From: Hyphodiscus hymeniophilus
Lineage: Eukaryota > Ascomycota > Leotiomycetes > Helotiales > Hyphodiscaceae
NCBI GenBank assembly: GCA_016508695.1
Contig: VNKQ01000019.1
Span: 62,001-126,000, forward strand
Direction: 5' to 3'
Length of the DNA stretch: 64,000 nt
The translations under genes and the position numbers were made by a program. Numbering within the stretch: position 1 is the first letter of the stretch; each line of letters starts with the position of its first letter. Under the pieces are notes generated by a model, which ran no database searches, was not told the origin of the DNA, and saw only the letters and a list, made by a program, of their open reading frames with translations. Positions 1 to 14,230 of the stretch are shown here, one piece after another.

Positions 1-2039
1 TTACTCTTTCGGATATAGTTATAATTAATAGTTTTTATGTAAATATTATTTTAAAAGCTTAAATACTTAAGGCAAGGGTTTAGTTCTATAGACTTAATTA
101 TTTATTAAGATATAAGAGTATTAATTCTAATGTTATTATACTTAGTATAAAACGTAAATTCAACTTAGTTTTCCTTAAATATAAGCTACTTACCTCTTAC
201 CTAAGTTCTCTCCCTATAATTCTAATACGTATAAGACTAATAATAATATACCTAATAATCAAATAATAACTAAAGAAGTTATTTAAACAATTAAGAGACT
301 ACTTAAAATCCCGGAGCGATTTAGCTAAGCTTTAGTATTAACAAATAGAATACTCTAGACTAAAGGTCCTCGAGTCACTTATAAAAGCGGCTAAAAATAT
401 AATTATTAAGAGAATACTAATCGCATATTATAAAGCTTACTCTCTTATATTAGCTAAAAAGCAAATCTCTTATTAAGTATTATACTTTAAATCGCCAAAA
501 CTATTTTAAAGAATTATTTGGGATCTCTTTAATTTCCTTAGAATATATAATAGTATTAGCTAGATTCTATTAATTAAGGACGAGTTTAGTAGAAAGTACT
601 AGGGATTTATACTTATAGAGAAACGTAAGATCGCAATTATAGACTCGATCTCCTATTTTAATATATAAGTAAAACGCTAATTTAGACTATCGATTTATAA
701 GATTAAAAGTAATTAAAACACTTTAGTAATCTCTTCTTTTAGTATAATAGATTTTAAGCGATAGGCCGATATAAAAGGAATCAATATAAAATTAGTACTA
801 GCTTATACTTACGAGCCTACTAGTATAATCGAGAAAGCTAAGAGAGATATAATCGAGAAATCGATTAGAATAAGACTTACTACTAATCTCCCGGAAAACC
901 TTTAGCTAGAGATATATAAAGTAGCAATTTACTTATATACTATTCTTTCTTTTAAAGCTTATAAGTAACGCTTACCAAATAAAGTCCTATACTTATAGTT
1001 TTGGAATTACTTTAGGTAATATAATTAAGCGCTTATATAATAAGTAATAACTAATCTTAAACCTAACTAAAATAGGATTTATACTTATAGCGCTTAAGTA
1101 TACGCTTTAAAGAAAGAATAATAAGAAGGCGAAAACAAAAGAGTATTTAAAGTATTTCCCCGAGTATATATTAAATACTTAATTAGATATATCGCGTCTA
1201 ATATATATAGGATCTAAGTACTTTAACTTAAAAGAGTAATTATTATAAGAGACGTAATCTTCGATAAAACTAAATTCTATATTCCTAATTAAGAGATATA
1301 AGAGTAATAGCCCTTAGTAAGCGCCAAAGTTATTATTTCTCTAATCGAAGAGTATAGAATTTAAGATACTACTAGTAGAATTATTAAATATTTTCTTATA
1401 AACGAGATACTCTCTTTTAAAAGAAAAGTTATAACTATACTAAAAGATTTTATACGCGAGATTCTAGGGAGTAAGCTTTTAAGTAAAGATAACAAGAGTT
1501 AAAACTCGGGGGTAAGTAGAGAAATTAGACTTTTAACTCTTAAATAAACACTTAAGCTAGTAAACTTATAAATAAGAACTAAGAGGAATAGTAACAATTA
1601 TTTATTTAAAAGAATACTTATAGTTAGTAATTATATTAATAGCGAGTTAGATAAGAGTATAATTACTCGAGGATTAACTTAATTATTAAACGAATACCCG
1701 AGTAAGAATAAACAATTAATCCCTTAAGTAGTTATATATTAATCTAGGGAATTACTTAGCCTAACGTAAGGCGAATTTAGCTTTAGTAATTGTAAAATAG
1801 CTACGAGTAATAGTCTCTTAGTAATAAAGAGTAGCCTTTTAGGCAATACCCCGATAATAAGAGTCTTAAATTATAAGATATACTAATTGGGTAAATTAAA
1901 ACAATAAGTATAAAAAAATTAACGGCCTAAGCTACAAATCGTCTCTAAAGAAGATTTAGATAAAGACGAACTAAGTATATTATATATTACTTTAATATAT
2001 ACTTCGATTTTAGAATTAAGCTAAGAGTAGTATAATAAG

Positions 2040-3760
2040 TTCTTATTAACGTTTTGGAAAGACTTAAGCTATAAAAAACAAGTCTAAATAGTATATATAA
2101 TAATTTTTGCTTTTATTTTAACAAATAATACTTTAAGAGGAAAGATACTTTTAGCTTTAGAAAAAGTCTACTAAAAAGATTTTTTAAAGGCACTAAGGTT
2201 ATAAAGCGATCTCGAGATATACAAATATAATAATTACTTTATTTAAGATATAAGATTAAAAATCAAAAATCTAAAGCTAAGAAACTACTAGAGACAAATT
2301 AAAGTAAGCTTAGTTAATTTAAAAGCTATTTCTTTAAAATAGGTCTTTACTTATAAGGTAGACTTAGACGGTTTTATAATTTGCTATAAGTCTCGGATTG
2401 TTATTTATAGCAATTTCTAAGAAGAAGATTTAATTATTTCTATATATACTATTACGTTTACTACTTGTTTATTTCGAGTAGTTATAATTATTATAGCTTA
2501 CTTTAATCTTAAAATCAAGTAATATAATATTATTAATACTTTTATTAATGCTTTATAAAACGATAAAAGAGTACGGGTAATATATTAGCTCCCTCTAGGC
2601 TTTAAGAAAGTAGGGTTTTATATAGAGATTGACCGAGCTTTATATAGCTTGCAAGACTCCTTAGCTCTTTAGTATTAAGACTTCTCCTCGACGATTAAGT
2701 CTCTCGGGTTAATCTAAAGTAAGGAAAAGCCGTGCCTTTTTTATAACCTTATTTAATAGATCTTTATAGTCTTTTATATAGATAATATATTAATTTTATA
2801 TTATAAAAGAAATAAGTAAAAAGTATATAAGTTTACTAAGAAGCTAAAGAAGTTATACGAGCTTTAAGACTTAAGAGATATTTAATAGTTCTTAAGTATT
2901 TATATAATTAGAGATTAGAATAATAAGACAATCTCCTTACTTTATAATACTTATATTAAAAAGATCGCTCGAAAGTTTAATTTAATTAGATAGAAATATC
3001 CGTTTATACTACTCTTAGAAACTAAGCTTATTAAAAACCTAAAGATAGTAATACTAAGCTTTATTAAGGCATATTAAGAAAAAGTAGGATTAGTTCTCTA
3101 TATTACGATTATAATTAGAGTAAACGTTACTTTTGCAACCTCTTAGCTCTCTTAATTCTTAATAAACCCTAGTATATAATATATAGAAGTAGTTAATTAA
3201 GTAATTAAATATCTTTAGAGAACTCGTTATCTTGCTATTTAATATAAAGGAAGCTTAGAAAGCTAGTTACTAATCGCATTAGACGTATTATTTGTAAATA
3301 ATATTAAAACTTGGCGATTATCTTATAAGTATATAATATTCTTATTTAAAGGATTTATTACTTAGAAAGCAACTTAATAGTCGATAGTATTAACGTTTAC
3401 TACTCAAGTAAAGCTCTTAGGAATAAAGTATATAACTAAGGAAACAATAGTATTATAATGATTTTTTAAGGAGATTAAACTCTTGCTCGAAGACTCTTAG
3501 ACAATCTTTTATAATAATTAATAAATAATTAAACTAATTGTAGGGGAAAATAAGAGAATTATAATTAAGCTACAATATATAAACATTTAAAATATATAGC
3601 TTCGCTAAAAGTATAAATTTAAAACGTTTAAAGTAATATACTTACCGATTAGCGAAATACTAGTAGATAGGCTTATTAAGAATCTCCTTAGATATAAGTT
3701 TAAGTATTTCCGAGCTTTATTAAATTTATAGGATATATATAAAAAGATTAAAGATCTTAG
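2040..3760 (+). pseudogene. Copia (Ty1) reverse transcriptase-RNase H remnant
   Basis: Reading through stops on the plus strand gives the order of a Copia pol C-terminal half. The RT core includes LPLGFKKVGFYIEIDRALYS near 2,588. The catalytic block FYIDNILIL near 2,772 corresponds to YVDDILI, with the second Asp changed to Asn. Further on are the Copia connection (DLRDI) and RNase H segments, including WRLSYKYIIFLFKG near 3,312. It ends with a LVDRLIKNL block near 3,658 matching the usual ADGLTK C-terminal motif. The upstream part (1-2,040) probably holds the rest of the polyprotein but I could not place integrase motifs. No LTR can be securely assigned to it. Confidence 0.75.
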
Positions 3761-5079
3761 GAAAGTATAAGATCTAAAGTATTAATTATATAAAAGTATT
3801 AATTAATTAGCGTCTAGTAGGTAAATATTAGACGGATCTTTAAAGATTAGACTAGGCATTTAATTAATATAGTTAAGGATTAGAGATTAGTAATTAGATA
3901 TCTTCCGGATATTAATAGAATCTATTAAGATTCTAGCTAGACATTACTAGGATTAAATAAATTAATAGAATATTTAGTAGGATATTAATAGAACTATTAT
4001 AAAATTCTATATAAATATTAGTAAAATTAACTAAAAGAACTAAGTAGAGTTTTCTATACTTTAAAGTTATAATATAGTAAGACAATATAATTAATAATTA
4101 TATATTTTATTTTACAAGTTATTTATTTTATAATTAAGGGAATTTAATAGATTAATACTTATTTGGGTATTATCGCTAAGTTACTCTAATATAAAAAAAA
4201 GAAAAACGAAAACACATTATAAAAGACTACTTAGTATTTCCCCTAGATTACTAATAGATTATTCGCTACCTTAACTACTTAGACTACGTATAGTATTTGT
4301 ATAAGTAGTAAAGGCTTAAGTAAGTATTGCTTACTTATTAGTCTTCGAATTAATAAAACTAAAAAGAAGAGTTTTAATGCGATAAGGAGTAAGACCTTAA
4401 TCGTTATTATTATTCTTATATCGACAAGTACTAATTCCTAGAGCGCGATTAGTAAGATTAATAAAATTACTAATCTTTAATATAATCTAAATAATAATCT
4501 TTAATTGCTTTATTTTCTACGCAAAGATTAGTATTAATTAAACAAAAACTCTATATTTAATATACCTTTCGATTAAAACTCTAGTTAGTTTCCCGATAAT
4601 AATACTTAGTATAAAATAGCTAAGTATATAAAAGAATACTAATAGAGATCGGAACGCAAGAGTATATATAGTATTAATAGTACTAATTACTATATAGTAT
4701 AACGGAATTCTTAAAGTAATAACTATTAGATTTTCTAACTATTAAAGAAGACAAATAACTAAGACAAGGCTAATCTCGCTAAGTATTAAGACTACGAGTA
4801 GAATTATAAGAACGACGAGAAGAAGTATCCGGAATATAATTATCTAGAATATAATTGTTTAAAATAAAAAAACGAAGACTAAGGTAAGTAATCTAATTGC
4901 GTAAGTAATAAATAAGATTACTATCTAGACGAGTAATAAGAATAAGAGTTAGTATAAGTAATAAGCGTAAAAGCTAGTAATAATAATTGCGTAACTTAGT
5001 AAAAGACAAGATTAGATCGTTTTTATCTTTTTTATTTTTATCTTCTCTAGTTTCGTCTTTCTTATCTTTTTCTTCTCTA

Positions 5080-5113
5080 TTATTATTATTATTATTATTA
5101 TAATTATTATTAT
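5080..5113. repeat. TTA trinucleotide microsatellite
   Basis: About eleven consecutive TTA units, slightly interrupted, within the AT-rich island. It lies in a 3,760-5,968 stretch where I recognise no other element with confidence. Confidence 0.85.
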
Positions 5114-5968
5114 CGTAGCGATTATTAGTAAGAGAAGGGGGAGATTAGAAGAGATTATTAGATTTAGTAATAAAAAGATTAATAAGTGTCTTTACTTGCT
5201 CTTCTTTAAAGCCCTACTTAGTAAAAAGGTTAGCTATACTAATTATCGAATATAAAGTAATAATTAGATAAAGTTAGGAATTAAACCTAGAATTTAGACG
5301 AAGGTAATTGACTACTTAAGCTTTTACTCGTGCCTTTACTCGAGGTATTACTTATATTAATAATTAATAAGAAGATAAAAGAGCTATTAATAAAATAGTA
5401 ATAGTATACTATTATAGTAATATTAAAAGTTAACGTTATTATTTATTATTATTATTAGAGGTTAAAAGGTCGCGAGATCGCGATTTTATACTTATAGCCT
5501 AATTAGCTACGCGCCTACTAATATAGTTAAAAGCGTATTAAGTTACTAGATTAATTAAGGTAGCTATAGAGATTAAATAACGTATAAAGTTTGCGCTATT
5601 TATACTATTTGCGTCGTTTATACTATTTATAAAGCTAAGAGATAGAAAAGATATTAGTTAAAACTAATTATAATACTAGTTACTACTAAGTATAAGATCT
5701 CTAATTAAATTAATTATATTAAGTAATTAAACAAAGCAAACGCTAATATTTATAAATCGAAATCTATATATATACAAAGTATAGAGAACTTACTTACAAG
5801 CTATATAAGCAAATATACGCCATATTTTATAATTAACTTCGAATATAAGTATATATTTTAATATATCGAATTAAAGCTATTCGAGAAATATAAGGGATTA
5901 GGGATTACAAAACAATAGTTATTATAGAATAAAAGGTCTCTAGACTTCTTTATAACAACTAGGGGGTA

Positions 5969-6234
5969 TGTCACAAAATTAAGGCTTAACTAATCTTATA
6001 ATTATAGAATATCTAATTACACTTATTAAATATTTAGTTACGTCGTATAATTACTTAAGCTTTATTTAAGCACTTATTTCGCTAAGCTCTACGAGAGTAA
6101 TTTAATACTTAGGAGAAGACTTACTTCTTCTTCTTCTTTCTTTAGACTAGATAATACTTAATATACGCTTATTCGAGTAGTCTTTTCTTATAAACCCTTT
6201 CTCCTTAAAGATTAGACCAATTATTTACGCGATA
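5969..6234 (+). repeat. 266-base LTR of an unassigned retrotransposon
   Basis: It begins TGTCACAAAATTAAGG, directly after a purine-rich run (aactaggggg) that looks like a polypurine tract, and ends in ACGCGATA, where CA has become TA. A second copy of the same length lies in opposite orientation at 32,860-33,125, where a 5-base target duplication fixes its limits. Here the flanks differ (gggta left, atata right), so this is probably the 3' LTR of a longer element extending leftwards, possibly out of the window. Its right flank is a MULE copy, which the retroelement invaded. Confidence 0.75.
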
Positions 6235-6892
6235 ATATACTATTATACTAACTTATTAAAATTATAATCTAGATCTAACTTATACTTACTATCTTGCGTA
6301 TAACCCTTAAAAGGTTTTACTACTATAACTTTAACCTCTTATACTACCTCTCTTTATAGTATATCTCTTGTAACGACTATTGCGTCTTTAAGGCAATCGT
6401 CTTTATATATAGAAGAAACCCCCCCTATATAACCCCTTTCCCTTCTTGTACTTAGCTTATATTAATCGATGTGCCCCTTTACTATCTATACTATCGCAAG
6501 GGCAATAGAACTATCTCGATTTAGCCCAGAATAGACAACAAACACTAGTCTAGTAAGAGACTTAGGTCGCTTAAGGATCGCGGGGGCTAAAGAAGGGAAG
6601 AGTTCGAAGGCTAAGGGTAGTCGTTAAGTACTCGATTGGCTTTAGTATACTATTTGATAGTAGCAACTATAGTAGAAAGATTAGTATAAACCGCTATAGA
6701 GGGAAGGGGCCTATAAGTCTTAAATGCGTCCATTGCGAAGGTTATAGGTTAATAAGGATATATTAGGTAATTTTGACAAGTAATATAAATTATACTTGCC
6801 CTTACATATAAAATAGTATAGGGAAGCGAGCTTACTAGGTGTACCCCCGAAGAGTTAAAATAGCCGGCATTAGAGTTGAAATAGCTCGTCCC
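6235..6892 (-). mobile_element. Truncated, internally deleted MULE copy
   Basis: In reverse complement this matches the two ends of the MULE copies at 8,661 and 25,119. The terminal inverted repeat lies at 6,841-6,892. About 200 bases of 5' sequence then jump near 6,635 to the 3' region that carries the segment ACAATTGCCTTAAAGA. The far terminus is missing because the 266-base LTR at 5,969-6,234 interrupts it. It is a non-autonomous derivative that lacks the transposase. Confidence 0.7.
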
Positions 6893-6898
6893 ATTATC

Positions 6899-6995
6899 TA
6901 TTTGGTTTTGCGGCCCATTTCTACTACTAGCCTATTCCCAATTCCCCGACTGCCTAGGGACGACGGCACAAGAGGCCCGTAAGCAAGTCGACGAT
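6899..6995 (+). repeat. Fragment of a pogo-like element terminus
   Basis: About 95 bases ending AAGCAAGTCGACGAT followed by TA closely resemble the right end of the pogo-like element at 34,021-34,115, including the block CCGACTNCCTAGG. Only one end is present here, so this is a relic or a solo terminus. Confidence 0.6.
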
Positions 6996-7779
6996 TATTA
7001 TTAATATTAAAAAGATATATTTTATAATAAAGTACTATTAATTAAATATACTTTAAATTAAATTAAGTAAAAAAAAAAAAAATTTAAAAAACTTTCTAAG
7101 TATAAAGTTAAATAATTTATTTTAAATCTAATAATTTTTAATAATTTCTATATAATTTAAAAGCCTTAGTTATAAAGTATAATATATATTAAAAACCTTC
7201 TAAAAATAAATAGGAAAATAAAAAGGTATAAACTTAAATTTCAAGTCTAAATAATTTTAAAAAACAGATTCTAAGTATGTATTATATAATAAAAGTATAT
7301 TTTATTTCAAATAACTTCTAAAGAAATCTAAATAAGGAAAAAAATTATATTAATTATAAGCTTAATAATTATTAAGTAACTAGGGAATTCGCTAGCAAGT
7401 TAATATTTATTATATACTTACTCTAAATTTATTATTAAGAAAGTAAAGTTATAAGATAAAAGGTAACCTTTATTAAAGCCTTCCTACTAATAAATTAAGA
7501 GAAAAAGATATCCAAATAATACTAGACAAACCCCTTATTATATTCTAATATACTTAATAAGATTTATTATAATTACTAGGTAAATTATAACTAATAATAA
7601 TAATATCATTATTATATAAGTACCCCTTATTAATAACCTATTATTATATTATTGTCGTTATTATTTACTCTTTAACCTATAATATTATTCCCTTTTGAAA
7701 TTAATAATATTATGTCTCTTAAGGTTTTAAGAGACAAAAGTTAAAAGTAAGGGAATACCTTATAGCCGTTAGTTAAAGA

Positions 7780-8545
7780 CTTAATGCTAAGTCAATTAAG
7801 GCTTAACTATAGCTTAAACCTAAATTTGACTAAGGCTTAATTAGGACTTAAATAAGGCTTAACTACTATTCCCGCAATAACTCCTGAGTAGGGGTTAAGT
7901 CGGTTCAAGGCTCGAGTTAGGCTCAAGTTAGGTTCGACTTAGGCTTAACCTAGGGTTAAGTCTAGACTTAACTCTAAGTTAATTTTTTAGATTTTTTAAC
8001 TTTTTAATATTAAGCTTTAAGTTATAATTTAATAAAAGACTATTAATAAGTGTATATAGTAACCGCGCTAGTGACACACGTATGAAAATTCGCTTAATCG
8101 GCTAAATCTTCGCTTATTTTATTTTTAGCGTTATTAGTTAAAAAGTTAGAGCCTTAGCGAGTTTTTTAATTAAACTTTTTTAAATAAGGAAGTTATTACT
8201 TAGAAATCCAAATTAGGAAGGTACGATTTTTAGTATTATTTTAGTACGTTTATAGATTACTAATATAAAGATTAAGTTTTTATATTTTTAGCGTTTAAAA
8301 TAAGCGAATAATAGGGAAAAAAAAAACTCGAACTTAAAAAAGAAATTTTTTTTACTAAAGCTTAAATTTGAATTTTAGATATAAGTAAACTAAACCCAGC
8401 TTAAGTCGGTTCCAAACTAGTTCCGAACCGGTTCCAAAGTAGTTCGGAGCGGCTCTAAGCGGCTCTAAGCGGCTCTAAGCGGCTCTAAGTAGTTTTAAGC
8501 TTAGTTTAAACCTGGCTCAAGTTTGGAGCTAGGCTCAATTAGGTA
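7780..8545. repeat. Two blocks of short degenerate repeats
   Basis: Between about 7,780 and 7,975 variants of AAGGCTTAA and TTAGGCTTAAC recur. Between 8,395 and 8,545 variants of GGTTCCAAA recur, together with a perfect 10-base tandem GGCTCTAAGC (about four copies, 8,451-8,490). The sequence between them is AT-rich with no readable protein. The paired blocks may be subterminal repeats of a DNA transposon, but I could not define its ends. The stretch 6,996-7,780 shows nothing else. Confidence 0.55.
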
Positions 8546-8660
8546 TGGGGGGCACGTGACCTGGTTTCGAGCTCTTGCGTATGCGCCCCTAAGTAGTACT
8601 ATATAGCCAAAAGTATTAAAAGCCCTAAGTTACGAAATGTATAAAAGCGATTAATTAATA

Positions 8661-11154
8661 GGGACGAGCTATTTCAACTCTAATACCGGCTATTTTAACT
8701 CTTTGGGGGTATACCTAGTAAGCTTGCTTCTCTATACTATTTTGTATATAAGGGTAAGTATAATTTATATTACTTATTAAAATTAATATATTCTTATTAA
8801 CTTATAACCTTTGTAATAGACGTATTTAAGACTTATAAGCCCCTTCCCTTTATAATAGTTTATACTAATCTTTTTATTATAGTTACTATTATTAAATAAT
8901 ATACTAAAGCTAATAGATATACTCTCTTTAAACGCGATATTAAACTAAAGCGAATTATATATACTTATAATTAATTTAGTAAGCTATAGTTAAAGCCTAA
9001 GAATCTTATAATATACGAATTAAAGTAACGCAAAAGTACTTATAATAAGAAGTATAATTATAAGATAAAGGTTATATTAAATAAAGATATTATCTTAGAA
9101 TAATAGGAACTAATAGTATTAAAAGGGATATATAACTATAAGCTATTTATAGTATCTTTTACTTATCTTACTTACTAAATTACTACTCTAGACTTAGAGA
9201 TAATTACTTAAGTTAAAAACTTAATTATTATAAGTCTTAATAATATATTAATATTAGTAGTTATTTAACGAGAGAAACCTATAGTTATATTCTCTTAAAA
9301 AAATATCTTAAACCTCGTATAAGTAATACGTCTTTATTAGCTTAATAGGCTTACTCTAATAGAATAGTTACTTAAGGTATATTAATAAAGGTCCTTCTAA
9401 GTATAATACTAACGATTTACTAAGAACTTTAAAAGGGTAGCTTTAACTTTATATTTAATATAAACCCTTTAACTAATATATTAACCTAACTCTTTTTTTT
9501 ATACTCCTTTTCTCTCGACTTATAAAAGTAGTATTCTAATATTCTTTTACTTAATTATACTTATAAAACAAACTAATTTAATATACTATTACTTAATATA
9601 TATATAATAATAGGGAATAATAAGGTTATTTAAGTAGAGGTAGTTTTTTTCTTAATTAAGAAAAAGATCGATTATAAATAGATATTATAATAACTCTATA
9701 ATATTATAACCTAAAATATAATTAAGGAGCTAGTTTTTATAGTAACTAATAAAGAACTAGCTATAATAAAGTATATTAATATATAATTCCTATAATTAAG
9801 CTATATCCTTTATAAATAGTATATAAATATAAATATATTAGTTAAAACTAAGAAATTCTTTCTAGGTCTAATTAAAGACTAGAGTAATAAGGTAAGGAGG
9901 TACCCTTTGTTTTAGTTATTCTTTAGGGCCTAGAATATATTACTTTCTAATATAAGTTTAAAGGAATATAATAATAAGTTAAAAGAAATAAGGGTTACTT
10001 CTTCTCTTTAAGCTATAAGTTATTATAAAGGGACCTAGTTATACTTATAAAAGGAAAAGATTATTATATACTAAGTTAATTAATACTATTACTTTAAAGT
10101 AACTATTATAAGTCTTATTAAAGGTTATTATATAATACTTAAGTTATACTTATAGCGAGGAAACAAAGACTTACAAGGTATATTCCTATACTTATAACAC
10201 TTCTAGGATTCGTAATATTAAAGTATAATAATAATACTAGCTTAATAGAAACTATAACTAAAGACACGAGTTAATATACTTCTCTTTACTATAGTTCTTC
10301 TATTAGTTTATAGCTTTATATTAGAGAAGATACTCCTAGAGTATACTAAGTTACTTATAAGTAGTCCCCCTCTCTTTAGTTATTAGTATATAATTCGATA
10401 ATTACTTAGCTTACCTTGTTTTTATATAATATTAAAGTACAAATCTAATAGGGAAGTAATCTTACTAATTATTATATATTATTACTAGTATTATAATAGG
10501 CTTATAATTAATACTCTTAATCCCTTTTTTATATTAGAGGTTTAAAGACTAGTTCTTAACCCTATATATATACAAAGGAAAAGTAGACTCTATAATATAC
10601 TAAGAGGGGTATTATATATTACTAAATTAAATACTTAATAATTACCCTTAGCTTTTAAACTTCCTTCTTCCTTAGTCCCCGTAATCTTTAAGCGACCTAA
10701 GTCTCTTATTAAACTAGTATTTATTATTTATTTTAGGCTAAATCAAGATAGTTCTATTACTCTTATAATAGTATAGATAATAAAGGGGTATATCGATTAA
10801 TATAAGCTAAGTATAAGAAAGAAAATAAGTTATATAAAGGGGATTTCTTTTATATATAAAGACAATTGCCTTAAAGATATAATAATCGTTATAAGAGATA
10901 TATTATAAAGGGAAGTAATATAAGAGATTAAAGTTATAGTAATAAAGCCTTTTAAGGGTTATATATAAAATAGTAAGTATAAGTTAAATCTAGATTATAA
11001 TTTTAATAAGTTAATATAATAATATATATTATATACTCTTACGCATATACAAATTTATATAGTAAGTAAAGCTTACTAGATATATATAAGTATAAAAACA
11101 ATCTAGGACTAGTAAAGTTAAAATAGCCGGCATTAGAGTTAAAATAGCTCGTCC
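8661..11154 (+). mobile_element. MULE (Mutator-like) transposon, RIP-degraded
   Basis: It starts GGGACGAGCTATTTCAAC and ends with the inverted counterpart GTTAAAATAGCTCGTCC. Inside, the plus strand parallels the better preserved copy at 25,119-27,599 almost along its whole length, including the transposase region near 9,570-9,850. Many stops interrupt the frame. No matching 9-base duplication flanks it, so one flank was rearranged after insertion. The right flank is the tail of another copy. Confidence 0.78.
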
Positions 11155-11439
11155 CTTCTTTTATATATAAAGACAATTACTTTGAAGACATAGTAATAAT
11201 TATAAGGAGTATATTATAAGAGAAGGTAATTAAAAGGAAAGAGTTTAAAGGTTATATATAAGATAGAGAGTATAAGTTAAATCCGGATTATAATTTTAAT
11301 AAGTTAGTATAATAGTATATATCGCGTACTCTTGCGTACATACTAATTAGTATAGTAGGGGAAGCTTCTTAGATATATACCTATAGGTAGGGTTAAATAA
11401 GTTGAATTAGCCGGGAAGCAAGTTGAAATAGCCCGTCCC
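11155..11439 (+). mobile_element. 3' tail of a second MULE copy
   Basis: This segment corresponds to the last 285 bases of the MULE copy at 25,119-27,599, running from TATATATAAAGACAATT to the terminal GCCCGTCC. It lacks everything upstream. It abuts the previous copy directly, indicating recombination or an unresolved nested insertion. Confidence 0.7.
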
Positions 11440-13949
11440 TACTTTAATTGCTATTACCTATTATTAAAGTAATTATATTAAAATAAAAAGAGCGCTATAT
11501 AATACTACTTAGGTGCGGAAGGCTAAAGTACTAGGTCGAACCTAAGCCGGATTTGGGTTAGACCCAGGTTAGATTCAAGCTAGACCCAATTAAGACCTAG
11601 GTTAGACTCGGACTTACTTAAACCCGACCTTAGTCCGACCTAGGTCCGACCTAGGGATTTAGCTATGCGACTTATAAACACGTTCCGTCTAGTTCCGACC
11701 TAGGTTTAACCTAGGTTTAAACTTAAGTTCGAACTTAAGTTATAACTTGGATTACACTTAGTACTTACTCGAATGCGATTCAATTAAGCCTAGTACAGTT
11801 CAAGTTCAACTAAATTCATTTACAAGCAATTCTATATACCTAAGTAGTAGTAGTAGTACTACTACACCTACTTACTAGTACCTATACATACTCTAATCTC
11901 TATTCCACTCTAATGAAAAAGGCATTCCCAGGCCACTAATTACCTCTATTATTACTATTACTACTACTACTTGCATCTACCCATTCCCTATCTATTAGAG
12001 TATCCACAAAGTAATCCCTCTATTCCTTAAGACAAGGCAAACCAAATATAACCAAATGACTCTCTAACTTATATATATCTATTAAGAGAATAGGATTTTC
12101 GTACTCGGTCTTTTATATAGGGCAAGTAAGGAAAAAGAGGTATAGTTTCGAATAGTATTATATAATCGCAAGTTATATAATTTAGGCCTAGATAAGCCTA
12201 TCCCTATCGCTATTTCTTACCCTTGCACGATAAAACCCTCTAATATTATATATATATCGTTTTAGCTAGTTTATAAATAATACTCGCTAGTACTATATAA
12301 TTAAATCCTTGCGTATAAATTAAATAATATTACGTACGCTATAATTAGTATCGAATAATTATTAGAAGAGGGTACTAAGCTAAGAATGGTTTAAGAGCTT
12401 GAGAAGGCTAGTTTTTCTCTAAGGACAATATATTAGCTTAGAATTATCGCTTAAGTAATACTTACTAATATATATATTTGCCTAGTAATATAAGAAGAGA
12501 GTTTAAAACCCTTAATATAGACCTTAACCTTAATATACTTCTTATCTTCTATTATATTTATTGCCTCGTTATCTTTAATATTAGTATTAGCGTTATTAAT
12601 ACGCTTTAATAGGGGAACAAAGCTATAAACCAGGCTAGGACAAGCTAGCTAAATATCGCGAAGGCTATTAGTAAAACGATTAAATAACTCTTATATACTT
12701 GTAAAGCTAAGACGCAATAACTATAATATATTGTCTTTTGCAAAGAGATATATTATTAAGTTCGGGGGGAATATTGCGTTGGCCTATTCTTTATATATAC
12801 TTCTAGTAAGGTTAGCGAATACTATATTTATTAGATAATACGCACGAATAACGCTTTTCCCCTACTAATATACTCAAATTTATTATATGTCTATATTTGT
12901 TAATATTATCGTAAAAGTAAAGTCTTATATATATATTTAAAAGGGATTACAAACGATTCTATTTAAAACGTTTAGCTTTGCCTTTTCTAGTAGTTACCAC
13001 TAGTTTATCGTCTTTATCGTTTATAATAGAGTTAATATAATAAGAAGCGTCGAATAAAAAGCGGGAAATATTTATAAAAAGATTGTCGAGATTAATATAA
13101 GCCTCGTTATTTATATAGCTATCGTTATTATCGTCTTTATTAGTAATATCCTCGTTAGCTTTAATTATAATAAGATTATTAAATGCCTTAATATCTTCTT
13201 CTTTAATATTAGAGAGGGTAGGGAAATTATCGTTAATAGTATTATTATAATCTTCTAATTAATTTAATAGTATTAAGTAACCCTTTATATAGTCGATTAG
13301 TATTATATAATACACTCGAGAATACTCTAGTAAGCGAAGTTTATAGCCTTCCGGAAAAGGCTCGTCCTACTAATAACTTAAGTAAGATACTACTTTTGCG
13401 ATACTAATAAGAAGAGTTACTAATACGTCTATTACTATAAAATAGTAGTAAAGACCTAGCTAGGCTAGTAAACTTATTCTCGTAAATATTGCCTAAGTAA
13501 AGTTAAGGCGGAACTAGAAGGGCTTATTATAATAGTAGATAATAAGTAAAGTTAAGATAATCGCACGACTAGTCTTAAATAATATTTAAGAAAATATATA
13601 AAGTAGACTTTAGATTTGGGGCTACTCGTAAGGGAAAGAAAAGGTTTATATAGCCTTAATAAAAGTAACTTTGCCGCTTTTTATAAAGAAAGTATTAAAT
13701 AATAAACTAAATACAACTTTACTAATACCTCTCTACTTAAAATAAAGTATATTATATCTGCGACTATAAATTAAGTTAAGTAATAATACAAGTAAGAGGA
13801 TATCTAGCGCTTCTTCTCTTATCCCTAAATTATTAAAGAACTTTAATTATCTAACGCGTAATAAGATTTATAAGCCTTATTCCCGCGTATAAATTGTATC
13901 GAAATAGTACTTGCTATATTTAAAGACATTATAATATATATTACTACGA

Positions 13950-14230
13950 TTAGTAGACTTAATAAAGTATATATAATAGCTATAAATAGCTTAATATCGT
14001 ATAAATCTATTATTATCGGCTATTTAAGGCATATCTCTTATTAGGCAAATTAGAAAAGCCTTAACTAATATAGGAATACTATTAATATCAAGTATTAGAC
14101 TATTAGTTAACTTCTTTATTCCCGGTTCGAGATTCTATATAATGTCTTTTATAAATACCCCGTATAGTCCTAACGTCCAAGTAAACTAATTCCCACCCTT
14201 ATATTGCTTACTACTAGTAAGGGATACTAG
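13950..14230 (-). pseudogene. Tnp2/Transposase_21-like transposase remnant
   Basis: Read on the minus strand with stops ignored, the block runs FTWTLGLYGVFIKDII, then NLEPGIKK, then LILDINSIPILVKAF, then RDMP, then ADNNRFIRY. This resembles the conserved core of ascomycete CACTA-type (Tnp2-related) transposases, where a Gly-Pro-His/Tyr-Gly block is followed by a D-I-N-G strand and a GDMPQQ-x-N-AGF segment. Several Gly, Gln and Cys positions are changed as RIP would predict. The family assignment rests on memory of this pattern and needs a profile search. Coding-like minus-strand sequence seems to continue to about 19,500. Confidence 0.5.
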